64,000 nucleotides of DNA. Source: Hanleya hanleyi (lineage: Eukaryota > Mollusca > Polyplacophora > Lepidopleurida > Hanleyidae). The stretch covers positions 171,540-235,539 of the forward strand of contig JAVTVY010047934.1 in NCBI GenBank assembly GCA_036873755.1, written 5' to 3'. The notes under the pieces are model-generated. The model worked only from the letters and a program-made list of their open reading frames with translations. It was not told the origin of the DNA and did no database searches. The position numbers were made by a program, and so were the translations under genes. This document shows positions 47,232-58,560 of the stretch, piece after piece; the first letter of the stretch is position 1, and each line of letters starts with the position of its first letter.

Positions 47232-47430
47232 GTAACGCCCGTCAACGCTTAGCTTAACGCTTCAACGCCCTGGTGAATTAGCTCAGAAGCTCTGATTTCC
47301 ATGGAATTTACACCAATTCATCGAAATGCAGCGACGCCCGTCAAAGCCCGTCGTTACGCCTTAACGCCCGTCTCAACGCCCGTCAACGCCCAGCTTAACG
47401 CTTCAACGCCCTGGTGAACTAGCTCAGATT
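47232..47430. repeat. Direct repeat flanking the single-ORF unit, copy 2 plus partial third copy
   Basis: Same orientation as 46134-46302; a partial extra copy starts at about 47372. It ends directly next to the TATA box at 47220-47227. Confidence 0.8.
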
Positions 47431-47503
47431 TTCATGGAATTTATTTGGTTCACATTGGATATGCATTATTACATACTGTGAGCAGAAAATATTTGTCATA
47501 TAC

Positions 47504-48413
47504 CAGTAGTCCGTGAGCTACTGGGGCTCACCTTGCACCCCCCCCCCCCCACTACAGACCGAAACTATGTTTTTTATGTGCTTTAGGACATGTCAAATAA
47601 GAAACATTTTGTTAACAGTCGATAAACTGGGACTCACTACCCTTTTAATCACTTGGAAATTACTCCTGTGTTAATAAGTACAATTTTTGGTTTACCCCAA
47701 GGTTTTTGGGGTAGAGATGGACCATCCGTGGTCTAAATGGACCGTGTGGGGTGTCCCTCTGCATCTACATGCAGAGAGTTACAAGATGACACCCCACACG
47801 GTCCATTTAGACCACAGATGATCTATCTCTACCCCAAAAACCTTCCTCCGCATCCTCAAAATGCCTACTTTATCTACTACTCCTACTGATGTCACCAATG
47901 ACATCACAGATCATGTGGAGATCCCTCAAGCCGTGGTCTACATACCGAGGGCTTCACTTTGACACCTCACCCGACGCATTCTAACCAAGAATGGTCCCTC
48001 AATCGCTCAAGCACACCCTCACGCACCCCAAAACGCCAGCTTTCGCTACTACTCCTACTTTTGTATGTATGGTCCCTGTGTGACGTCATACCCAACAAAT
48101 AGTGATATTATCTTGTAAATATTCGATGCAGCAATCAATGCTGAATAATATGCGGCCAACATTATAAAGATTGGATAATAATTATGGAAGATAAGACTAT
48201 TCTTGTAACCCTACCCCTATTGTCACAAAAATTGTACTTATTAACACAGGAGTAATTTCGAAGTGATTAAAAGGGTAGTGAGTCCCAGTTTATCGACTGT
48301 TAACAAATTGTTTCTTATTTGACATGTCCTAAAGCACATAAAAAACATAGTTTCGGTCTGTAGTGGGGGGTGCAAGGTGAGCCCTAGTAGCTCACGGACT
48401 ACAGTAAGAAGTT
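47504..48413. repeat. Foldback with ~185-bp arms
   Basis: 47504-47688 and 48227-48413 are inverted copies with a handful of differences (AGTCCGTGAGCTAC end, CTAAAGCACATAAAAAACAT inside). Between them is a second palindrome, 47701-47755 with 47788-47843. Confidence 0.85.
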
Positions 48414-48770
48414 GCACATTCATACCAATATTTCTTGATAATAACGTCGAAAACAGGTTAATATCCATGCAAACGAGTTCAGATGAACAGTTGTCTCAAC
48501 TGTAATGCATTTCAAACCCAAACTATTTGCGCACATTTCGATTACATGTTTAAAATAATGTTGAATAACAAAAAATCATACAGATCGGCTAAAAAAGGCG
48601 GCCATTTTGAAATTCAAAATGGAGGCCCTAAATGTTAATGCAAAAACTGGCACCCATTTTTTTCTTAATCAGTGATGTTTCTAGGTGTGCTTAAACATTG
48701 GTGCCAAGAATCTACCCAAAATTTTGCTTTTTTTACATAAGCCCACAGACTATATGCCCCAAAATAGTTG

Positions 48771-49375
48771 GACAAACTAGGACGGACAATGTTAAACAAA
48801 TGGGGAGGAAAACCTGTCCGTCTTTGTTTGTCCAACTTTTGAAAATACTACAATTATGAATACCACAAACCAAACAGTGCTTAGGTACAGAGAAATGACT
48901 GTGTATCACTATAAGTGTGTATTTTGATGGTCTGCTCTGAATATGCACTCAGAATATGCTGAAAATTTACTTATGTGTCGGACAAACGAGGACAGATTAT
49001 GTCGGACGAACACTGGCAGGCAATGAAGACGGACACTGCATTTTGGTAGTGTACAGCTAAAGTACATGGGATGGAAGCATAAAATTTGGGGCATGTGTCA
49101 CCCATCACACAAGCAAGGGGCATCACAAACCCCATGCAAATAAAGTTAATTAGCATAATTAGTATGTCGGACGTAACATAAGACGGAAAATCTGAAGATT
49201 TTTGATAAAATATTTTTTTAAATATGTGTTTGCATTTGTCAGGAACTTTACATTCATGAAAAGACAGAAGGGGCATAACTTTCATTTTAATAAGGTTGGC
49301 ATCATTAACTATGTAGTTGTGAGTATTTAGAGATCTCTACAATGAGGGCTTATTGGAGGACGGAAAATGTTACAT
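48771..49375 (+). repeat. Cluster of GTCGGACAAAC..GACGGA motifs
   Basis: Same-strand copies near 48771, 48977, 49000, 49165 and a half copy near 49353, and one inverted copy at 48817-48837. Related copies lie at 42415 and 44577. Confidence 0.65.
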
Positions 49376-49379
49376 CCAA

Positions 49380-49925
49380 CCGTGGTGGTTAGGACCTTAA
49401 TATTCTTTTGTTAAATCACACCTTTGCCACTTTAATTGTGCATCAATTTCTACCTTTAGATCCATTCCACCTAGTGACTACAAAGAAAGTCATCTACTAT
49501 GTGTATTATTACATATAAAAGCATCTTTTGGATGTCACCATGGTGTATGTCACAATCTTGGTGCAAATATTGGCCTCAAATCAAGTTTAATTAAGTTAAT
49601 TAAAAACAAATAATTTGAAGTTGAACCTGTTATTATCTTTTCTATCTCCACAACACTCAGACAAAATAGTGGCATTTCCAGAAGTTAAAATTTCTTCATA
49701 TGTAACTGTAATAAGTGACTTCAACATGAAGTGCCCGTTTGTTACACCTTAGCATATTAGTACCCATATCTATCTGTCTATATGGTGAATATGCTTCAGA
49801 CAACTTTCAAGTTATCCAAATGTTTCAAGAAAGGACCATTCATTAATGATAGTTTTGGCAAAACTAAGTAAAAATATGCCAGTTATCAATGGCTAACAAA
49901 TTGCCCTAGTAGTAAAACCAGTCAT
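49380..49925. other. AT-rich stretch, nothing recognised
   Basis: No ORF of note, no array, no paired ends. Confidence 0.5.
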
Positions 49926-49929
49926 TCGT

Positions 49930-50100
49930 TTTTGAGGAGTGTGAGTGTGATCACACTCCTGAAAATTAGCTCAGGAGTGTGAACAATAGCACTCGCCAAT
50001 TGTAAGCCTCCCTAAGTTGCAACCTGGAGGGAGTGTGATATCACACTCCTTAAAATAATTTTTCAAACTTTAGGAGTGTGATTAACAGCACTCCAGCTAT
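49930..50100. repeat. Array of GGAGTGTGA / TCACACTCC palindromes
   Basis: AGGAGTGTGA and its reverse complement alternate at about 49936, 49950, 49971, 50031, 50042, 50072 and, as a partial CACTCC, near 50088, forming palindromes such as GAGTGTGATATCACACTC. Confidence 0.8.
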
Positions 50101-50149
50101 TTTCAAAAACAAAAGACTGTAAAACATAAGCAAAATTAAAATGTATGAA

Positions 50150-50820
50150 TGTCTGAGAAACAAATGTGTGTGTTCATGGATCGAGTGTTAATTTACATGT
50201 AGTTTGTGAAACAGATAAGCTTGTAAATTATGTGAAACATGTAAAGCTGTGAAACAAAGCATGTACTATGAACCAAGCATGAATGAAGAACAATGTCATC
50301 TGTTGAACAAGAGCTAATGTGACACAAACTTATATAGTCTGTCAAAACCAATTAACAGGTAGTGTGCACGCCAAGACAATTGGCAATGTAATTAAACAAG
50401 TATTGTGTGAAATAAGTGTTATTGTAAAATATGTAGTCTTGGATGTGGTTTAATAAGCTGGAGTGATGATGTTAAACAATTTAGCATAATCTGTGGAAAA
50501 AGTGTGTATGTAAAAGAATTTAATTGTTACTGGTATCTGTGAAAGAAACATAAATTTACGCAATATAGTGGTGATGTGATATATATAGGCCATAGATGTG
50601 TAAATGTAAATATAAATATATGATGTGGAAAATGTGAAACAAGTGTTAATGTAAATTGTCTGTGTAAATGTTCCAGTGAAACATTAGTGTTAATGTAAAA
50701 ACAAATTGTCTGAAGATTTGTCAAATATGTATTCTGTGAAACAGTGAGGATGTTGTGAAACATAATCTGTGAACCATGTGTAGATGAAAAATATGTCATC
50801 TTTGAAAAACAAACCTGTGA
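50150..50820 (+). repeat. Degenerate TGTGAAACA-rich stretch
   Basis: TGTGAAAC, GTGTTAATGTAAA and related words recur many times at irregular spacing; looks like an eroded tandem repeat. No gene seen through 51340. Confidence 0.5.
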
Positions 50821-51341
50821 ATGAAAAGGGCCATTCTTTATGCGAGTGAAGGTAAAACAATGGCCTGTAACGCCTGTTCGATCACTGGATCAAAGGAAGA
50901 AAACACTTATTTGCCTAACAGAATGTTTATTCAGCTTCTGGACATTTGTATTCGTTCCGTATACACACAGTTATCTGCTCTGCTTATAGCTCACAGTTCC
51001 TGGAGGAATATCAACACATCAAAAATCTACTGATATGTGACCCCCATTTTACCACTACTAGTTTCCAATGTCACAGAAATGGAACTTAATCCGCCGAATA
51101 TCGAAACCTCATAATAATAACAAAAAACCCCCAGGGGAGTGTATGTGACCTGTAAGACAACAATACCGACTTATTAGCTTCAACATATTCACTTATTATA
51201 CTTGACTTGGCATACAAACGTCAATTAGCAGTATCACCAGTTGAGATCAAGTACTATAAAATTGATTATTATGACTCAAAATTCTATAATAACCTGTCAA
51301 TGACTAGTATACCATGGCCTTAGCCATGCATAATACTTCTG

Positions 51342-53871
51342 GTCAATTCCATGCTACTTGGGACATGAAGCCAAAAAATAAAATCTTGAGAATGTGCCAG
51401 AATGAGATTGTTTTATAATGGTGATACAGTATAGAGGTAAAATCTAAAAATTCAGTAAGATTGCCGCAGAATTTTCCAACCTGGGGCGTTTTGAAGTTCC
51501 AGGATCAAATTTTCTTATTTTTGCTTTCAATTATCTCACAAAATTGATTAGATTTTATTACCATTGTTTAGCTGCAGAATGGAGGATTTCTTTTTTTACT
51601 TACATTAGTGGTTAATGGTGTCTTGAAAAATCATAAAAAAATTCAGCAGGTATTTGTAAATATTGTCACACGTTGTAAATTTTGCATGGAGTCACAGTTA
51701 TGTAAGTTGTAACGCGAGTGACGATAAATGCTACTTTTTCTTTTATTAGACAAAAAACTTCAAGTTTAATTGAGCTACTTCTATCACTGCTTCTGTCAGT
51801 TGTCATGAACATATGACCATAGTTTTGAGTTCCTACACCATGTGACTTCTTCCAGTGGTAGCGCCAAATCTAGTAACGCGAGTGACAATGTAACGCGAGT
51901 GACGGAATGTAACGCGAGTGACGCTATCTGGTGGAAGTTACTATTTTCAAATTCCAATTTTTATTAAGTCATGACATGCTGGATAAGGTGTGATAGAAAT
52001 ATAAATACTTTAAACATGTGATTATATAAATGCCAAAGAAAAATACCCAGAATTATTGTGATCCTGCTCACACTGCATGTGCTTCCTGTCATCTGCTATT
52101 TGGCATCTCAATTGTATCCAACTTTGAATTGTGTGGTCCACCCTTTCACTCAACTAAATTCCATGGAATTATTCAGGCATAGTTGCAAACATAGCTGAAC
52201 ATTCATTAGGGTTAGTTAATAGGCCAGCATTTTAGCAGAGTTCATTTCGACCAAGGGACATATTTCGGAATTTTGGCAATTCCTTCACCTGTTCGTTATT
52301 TTATATTTCATGGTTGACCAACTGATATTAGTGAGTTTATATGCAGTTGCATTGTAATTGAATTAACTAGGAGTTATACCAATTTATAATATCTGTATTA
52401 CTAGCTGGGTGATATTGCAACTGCATTCCTCTTTTATACTTTATTGAAAGTTTTCCAAACATATGCTTTCTCAATATAAATACGTACATTTTATGTTTTC
52501 TTTTCTCTAGTTTTGCATTTTTTTAAATCTAATAGTACTCTATTCTCATAGTTTAAATTTTCTGTTAAAATGGCAACATGTACCTTAATTTATTTTTGAA
52601 AAAAATAAATGTTTTATTTATTTGACATAATTCTCTGGTTTATATTTTCGATTTCAAGAATACCTTTTGGAATTACTTTTAATTATTTATCAAACGATAT
52701 TCATCATGGGAGGTCTTTTTCAGTCCAGAGTCATCTGGAATTCGAGTTTGATGCTCTGACCGGTCATTTAGGTCTTGGAATGTGGCGTCTCATGTTCAAA
52801 TGTTAGCAGTGTTGTGATCTACAATGTCTCACGTAAAACAATTTGTTTTACACCCTCACTATTACAATTCAAAGTGCTCACTGGAAGCAACATCAAGTGA
52901 GTCTCTTCACTGCACTAATTGACTAAAGGGACTATGCATGTGTGAAAATAATATAGTGGCTCAGGCTGGGAGACGATTCTTGAAAAATAATCTGCAGTTG
53001 GGACGATACTATGACATCACAGGTGTCGTTAAATGACTCGGATATTGGTACTCTCCATGTGAAGGATTGGTGTCTGGTGAAGTATGACCAAGATGTGTAC
53101 CCTGGTGAAATACTCAGTATCATCGAGAACGAGTATTTCATATCCGTGATGATCCGTACAGGAACCGGCAATACCTGGAAGTTGCCTACACCCTGTGATT
53201 CTTTTTATTACCACCGGGAACAAATTGTTACAAAGTTAGATGGTCCAGTTCTTTCAAACAGTTGCTCGTCTTTCACATTTCCAGAACTTCCTTAAGCAGG
53301 TTAAATGTATGTCCTTTTCTGAGATGAACATAAAGTGTACAAAGTTCTGTTCAGTTATACTGTATCTGAGATCTGTTTTTATGGCACAACATAATTTTAT
53401 GTTTTGTGGTGTTTAATGTTCACTAACATTCAAACTTTGGTATCCTCAACTGAGAGGTAACGCGAGTGACGTAACGCGAGTGACGAGACATTGAAGTTAT
53501 TCGAGCAAGCTGTTACACATTGGAACAACTTAGTGGATTCCTAATTGCATTGTTATTTCAAGAGGTCTACAGGGTACTAACAGATCCACTAAATTGTCAT
53601 CTGTGTGTAAAGGCTTGAGCTTAATTCAAGAATGAAGTTATGGCTAAAATTTCCATGTCCTTTTTGCTGTAACGCGAGTGACGAGTACGCAAATTGGAAT
53701 TAAATAAAAGTTTTAAATGCAATTACAGCACTTTAAATTTGTATGAATACTTTGGGGCCTAGGTTGTCTTTATGCATTATGTGTGCATGTATACTTTCTT
53801 TGTTGGAGGCAGGTGGGGTATAATATAACCAAAATGGTGCAAAAATGTAACGCGAGTGACGTGGAATTGAC
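51342..53871. mobile_element. 2.5-kb DNA transposon with eight 14-bp subterminal motifs
   Basis: Ends GTCAATTCCA and TGGAATTGAC, flanked by CTTCTG at 51336-51341 and 53872-53877 (the ends could equally be read as 11 bp with a TTCT duplication). TAACGCGAGTGACG occurs at 51710, 51874 (last base A), 51891, 51910, 53458, 53472, 53670 and 53848, all in the same orientation, four near each end. The last copy directly abuts the right terminus. Contains one exon-like ORF (52998-53295). Superfamily not assignable by eye. Confidence 0.8.
52998..53295 (+). CDS. Exon of a transposon-borne protein, C-terminal domain
   Basis: After a TCTGCAG acceptor the frame WDDTMTSQ runs to TAA at 53293, 98 codons. It holds DWCLVKYDQDVYPGEI, ISVMIRTGTGNTWKLP, DSFYYHREQIVTKLDGPV. 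The pattern W-x-V-x-Y-D...YPG..V..M...G...W..P..D...Y....I resembles a small beta-barrel module I have seen at the C-termini of uncharacterised invertebrate proteins; I cannot name a family. No partner exons found inside the element. Confidence 0.5.
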
Positions 53872-53877
53872 CTTCTG

Positions 53878-54900
53878 ACAAAACAACAATGTCAATTAAA
53901 ACATCATGACATTTTGTCCCTGTTATTGCCCCTTTATATACTACTCCCGACCCAATGCATATGACTTGGGGTATCCAACGAAATTCTATTAATTGTGTAT
54001 TGTACTGGACATATGTGAATGAAATCTCTGTTACATGGGCAATTCTACTTTAGGCTTTTTCTATATTTAATTATCCCGAATGTAAACAAATAAATCAATT
54101 GAAATGAATGAGCAACAACAAATTCACAGTCGATTTAAACCACGAGCCTGAGTTGTGTTATTTGTCTTTCCTAAATTTCACCACAATTACCAGGTATTCC
54201 TTTGTTAATAAATGGATGGACCGATTCATGGAGTACAGTTGTTCTATTACAATTCAATCTGAATTTAATCTGATTTTAATCTTAATTCAATATGACTGAT
54301 TTAAACAATTTATGCGAACCTGATAAATGCCCTGGTAATCTACACAATCTATTAAAATCACACAGAAAAGGAATTCTTCAAACTTCATTCATCTTCGGAC
54401 ATTTACCAGAGATATTCAGTAATGAACTGCAGCATTAATTCAATAACAAACTTATCATTATCGTCAATTAAAATTATTCAACAATTATTTCATAATTCTA
54501 GTGAACTTATTTAATTGAACATTGTTTAGGAACAAGTTCACTAGAAATTATGAATCATTGTCATCACATAATTTCTGCGCGTAGATGTAACATTCGGTCT
54601 GACAAAAATGCGTGTGCATGTTTTCAAACACATATACATGTACTAATGATAAAAGCCCGCCAAAACCACGTGGCATACTGATCTACATCATTTTGATGTC
54701 AAACAACTAAACATTGCCTCGGCCTGAACAGTGTAGCATTCAAGTCATTGAACTTTACGGAAAATTACTGCAGCAATGATTGTAGCGAAACTATCAGATA
54801 AGTAGGCATATTTACCGATTTTTCGTGAAGCCGGGCTAAACTTTCCTGCTTCAGCGAATTAGCCTACGCAATCGACACGATCTCAACTCTTTTCAGTCGA
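53878..54900. other. AT-rich spacer with a short hairpin
   Basis: CATAATTCTAGTGAACTT (about 54490) and AAGTTCACTAGAAATTATG (about 54534) form an imperfect hairpin; nothing else recognised. Confidence 0.5.
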
Positions 54901-54903
54901 GAG

Positions 54904-55790
54904 GTTCAAGTTCAAGTTCAGTTTATTGTATAAAACGCCTCAATGAGGCCGTATACAAGGGAGATAACAAACGATGTCAACCGTACAACAATCTATATAC
55001 ATTACAGCACTGGGAATGGTATTCCATTATAATACTGGATATGGCAGCACTGGTGAAGGAATGAACACTACGGCATAGTGCCGACAATAATTGTCACACT
55101 ACATCGTTATTGCAATACATATACTGACCATCCTAATAAATTGGCACAGAATACATAATACTAGATACCAGGATTGTACATGACTGATAGCACTGAATAC
55201 CAGTAACTGTCATAATATATTGACATAGAATAAATTGGTACGAGTTTGCTAAGTGATGGATTTGCTTTCCTCAGTTACCAAAAACCAGAACTATTGTAAT
55301 ATACTGGCATAGTATAAAATTATATCAACCAGCTATGTTGGACTTGCGTTTCTCAAAGCACTGGAATACATATTTTGCCACCAGTTTGGCAGTGTTATCT
55401 GTTGGGTTGAGTAACATAATCAGTCTAGCAATCATATCTTTCGGTATTACTATCAACTTCTCTAACTGATTTAAAAGACTAAGTCTCTGGACTGCATAAA
55501 GAGGGCAGAAAAACAAGAAGTGAATTTCATCCTCAACCTGGTCTCCACAGGATGGGCAGAACCTCTGATTCTGAGGGATCTCTGGTCTGGAGTACCTACC
55601 AGTTTCAATTGCCAGACTATGAGAGCTAGTTCGGAGTTTTGTGAGAGCTTGTCTGTGTCAGGGGAGGTCACTCTCATTAGCTTAACGTAAATAGTGACAT
55701 TCAGAGACATTTTTGGAGGTTCTTTGGTCTGTGCAACTGATGGTGTGTGGAAATTGTTCACATTTCTACAACAATGGTATTTTTTCATTT
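54904..55790 (-). mobile_element. 3' end of a non-LTR retrotransposon
   Basis: Reverse-strand frames read KLRTSSHSLAIETGRYSRPE, then FCPSCGDQVEDEIHFLFFCP and YAVQRLSLLNQLEKL to a stop near 55325, the Cys/His C-terminal end of LINE ORF2. The upstream part has shifted frame. The 3' end shows AATAAACTGAACTTGAACTT, a short-repeat tail. Dead fragment. Confidence 0.8.
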
Positions 55791-56448
55791 TGACACCATG
55801 ATATTATTTTTATTTTGACACCAGTGAATGCGAACATCTGGTTGGCCCTATGACTATGTGTGCAGCTCATGAGTCAGGTGAAAATAATGCATTCATTTCA
55901 TTTTCAAAGCAGAACGTGTCAATCTTGTCTATCTAAATCCAAGTTAACAGTCAACAACTCACTGGAGCGGAATGTTCGCAAGGTGGTCAAAATGGCTGTG
56001 ACATATGCTCGTGATGAAGAATTGATCTATTCCCGTATTTATTCATCATAACTTCTCTGTTTAGATTAATTCATTCTGAATCAAGCGCCTGCACTGTACA
56101 TAGTCTGCAAAGTGTGGTCCTACGTTTGCTGGTCTGCAAAGAATGTGTACGGTACTCTTCACCCGATATCAAATTATTTGTCACTTGTCAATTCATTAAT
56201 TTAAGTTATGAGATATTGTTGTCTTTCAGCTTCCAGTTATTTTCGTTACAAACATGATACCAATCACGTACCAATTGCTAAATAAACAGAATGAATCAAA
56301 ATATCCAAGATCAGTGATCCATGAAGTTGGCGTCAGCTGTTTTGCCCTGCCGACGGTAATTTCTTAAACATTCAGTGATTGGTGTTCTATTTCAGTTCTG
56401 ACCAATCAAACGCCTGTTAATAAAATATTGCCGTAACAATATATTCAA

Positions 56449-56460
56449 GATGGCCGCGAA
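56449..56460 (+). promoter_or_regulatory. YY1-like site at the CLEC16A 5' end
   Basis: CAAGATGGCCGC just before the upstream ORF, matching the YY1 motif often found at TATA-less starts. Confidence 0.4.
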
Positions 56461-56475
56461 GTGGGCTGATCGAAA

Positions 56476-56565
56476 ATGACAGACGGAGAAGAAGAAAATG
56501 ATGTTTATGGAAGTCAATCCACCATTTTCTTAGGCAATTTTTACGGAAACAACAAAAACGGATAA
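56476..56565 (+). other. Upstream ORF in the CLEC16A leader
   Basis: ATG plus 28 codons (MTDGEEENDVYGSQ...) ending TAA 19 bases before the CLEC16A ATG; probably dampens translation if transcribed. Confidence 0.4.
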
Positions 56566-56584
56566 CGAACTGTTCAACGACAAC

Positions 56585-56658
56585 ATGTTCCGGCCGAAGA
56601 GCTGGCTGCCAGGCATGTTTTCAAAGCCCAAAAATCCGCATTCATTGGACCATTTGAA
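56585..56658 (+). CDS. CLEC16A: CLEC16A/ema first coding exon (partial gene)
   Basis: Endosomal protein of the CLEC16A/ema family (autophagy, mitophagy and endosome maturation). Encodes MFRPKSWLPGMFSKPKNPHS then LDHL and two bases of Lys, followed by a gtgagt donor. The family starts MF-R-RSW...SLDHLKYLY, with the exon break at this point. The next family exon (YLY...WGDQNDSSVFDFFLEKN) is not found before 64000, so intron 1 exceeds 7.3 kb and the rest lies outside the window. Confidence 0.8.
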
Positions 56659-57000
56659 GTGAGTTGTTGTCGCGTGATGGGTGTGTGTTGTTGTTGTTGC
56701 CAAGAATCGATGTCTCCCGTGTTGTTATGAAACCGTTGTTGTTCCCAAACTAGTTTCATCCATTATTTTGCATTTTCAAAATACCTACACCGTTATCTTC
56801 AATTCAAACTGTACACTCTTGTTTAATTTTTGCTACTGCTAGAACGAACACTTTTCGTGTTTTTTCCTCATGCAATAACAAATAATTAATGAAAAGCTGA
56901 ACACACCTGTTCCGAGTTTCCTCGGATCCCTGGCCACGCGGCGACAGAGAGTACATGTATATTATATAGTTGTTTTTTTGCTGGGGTCAAAGTATTATCA

Positions 57001-57362
57001 CCTTAAGGGCAAACCTGAGAAGATTGAAAATTACTGATCAAAATGATAGTCATAGGCAGTGTTTGCCAAATATCTCCAAAATGGCTACAAGGATTTGGAT
57101 GAAAATTTCGCATACATTGGTTCAGATTGTTGTGGTTATTCCATTGCAATTAGAAATCAAATATATTCCTATTTCACAAAGAAATCACTCTTGCAACTTA
57201 CCGCATTGAACTGTAAGGATGCCTGGGTGCATTACTTGGATAGAAATTTAAAAACGCCCAATAAACTTCCTTTAAATCAATCACAAGAAGATCCTACACG
57301 GATAATTGGGAAAGGAATTGAGAATGGCTTCAGAATTGAAAATTTACAAACAGGAAATGAGC
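57001..57362 (+). repeat. Inverted duplication, left arm
   Basis: About 360 bases, >95 percent identical to the reverse complement of 58561-58922. Both copies keep an open frame of ~100 codons (MFAKYLQNGYKDLDENFAYI...), unrecognised; only a few residues differ. Confidence 0.85.
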
Positions 57363-58560
57363 ACAGGATGTAAATGTTGCACTGCCATTTTCTGCAAGTA
57401 CGGTACTTCTTTTACAGAGGAGTTGAATATTCAGTTGGTAAATTTAACCCTTGATTACCGAATACAGCAGACATAGAACCATATTACACGAGTATACACG
57501 ACGAATATTTGGGGGGTTAATCTACATGTGTATGTATACAGTATACTCCCCCCGTTTTACATAAGAATGGAGCACATGGTCATTGAGTTATGACCTGCTA
57601 CAAGGTAAACATGCGTTGCGTAGAGTTCTGACCTGTTCTGACATATTTATTCGCGCTCATAGAAGAGTATTGCACTTAACTATCATATTACCAACTATAT
57701 ACAAGCATGATTATTGCCTATACAAACAGTTTTTGGACAGATACAAACCACAATTGATGGGTCGCTTTCCTCCATGTGTTGTTGTTGTGTTGGAGGATTC
57801 CACACTTACGCCACACTATCGTCCGCCAGCAATTCGTATCTGATCGAGTATATGAATAAAAATGCCCAGCAAAATAGTACTACAGGTATCAGATACTAAA
57901 AATGCAAAAAGAATTATTGCGCAAGTAAGAAACGACTAGTGTCCTATAGAATGTATTTACTAAATCCATTTACAAAAATTGACAAAAATAACTTGGAGTG
58001 CACGATGCATAGTGACGTCATGGTTCGCTGATTTCCGCAGGAATCGTCGGAAAACCCCGAATGCCATTTAACTCCCAACAACTGAGGCAAACCACCCAGA
58101 TATATAGTCCCTTCACTAAAGGATAATTATTAATCAATAGACGATTTAATTGATATTATGACAATCCATTAATACATACTAAGGGAACATGTAAGGATTC
58201 GTTACACTTCGGGATGTTGAATGAATGTTAGATTTCCGGCGCATGTTTATGCAGTCAAGGTGCTTGACCCAGCCAGTTTGTGACGATGAAAATGGCGGGG
58301 CGGAGCCTTTTGGAAAGAACGTAAAAATACACATGGAAAGAGGTTAATAATCCAACATTTGCTTCATTGTGTCTCCCTTGGCAGGTAGTATTTCACTTGG
58401 TATAAGTGACGATCTTGCTCTGTGTCCAGTTGTCAAGGACGGTAATATCATAATTTTTATTCTGTATTATTAGTAATATTGTAAACAATACAGCGAATAT
58501 TACCTACCCATAATTCCAAGCGACAAGTAAAGTGAAGAAGATGCCATGGCGGATCATTTG

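Larger units (their letters stand above)
44577..48837. mobile_element. Composite element: nested inverted repeats around a single-gene core
   Basis: Outer arms 44577-44922 and 48597-48837 are inverted (TCGGACAAACAAAGACGGA, CCAAGAATCTACCC, TTTGAAATTCAAAATGG). Middle arms about 45500-46130 and 47701-48060 are inverted relatives (TTTGG-GTAGAGATGG, CACCCACACGG-type). A further pair 47504-47688 and 48227-48413 is nearly identical and inverted. The core 46134-47430 carries the only substantial ORF. Seen directly; that it moved as one unit is inference. Confidence 0.6.

Noticed and set aside
57020..57060. ITDQNDS considered as CLEC16A exon 2 (WGDQNDSS)
   Set aside because: Only four or five residues match, the surrounding frame does not, and the stretch belongs to an inverted duplication.
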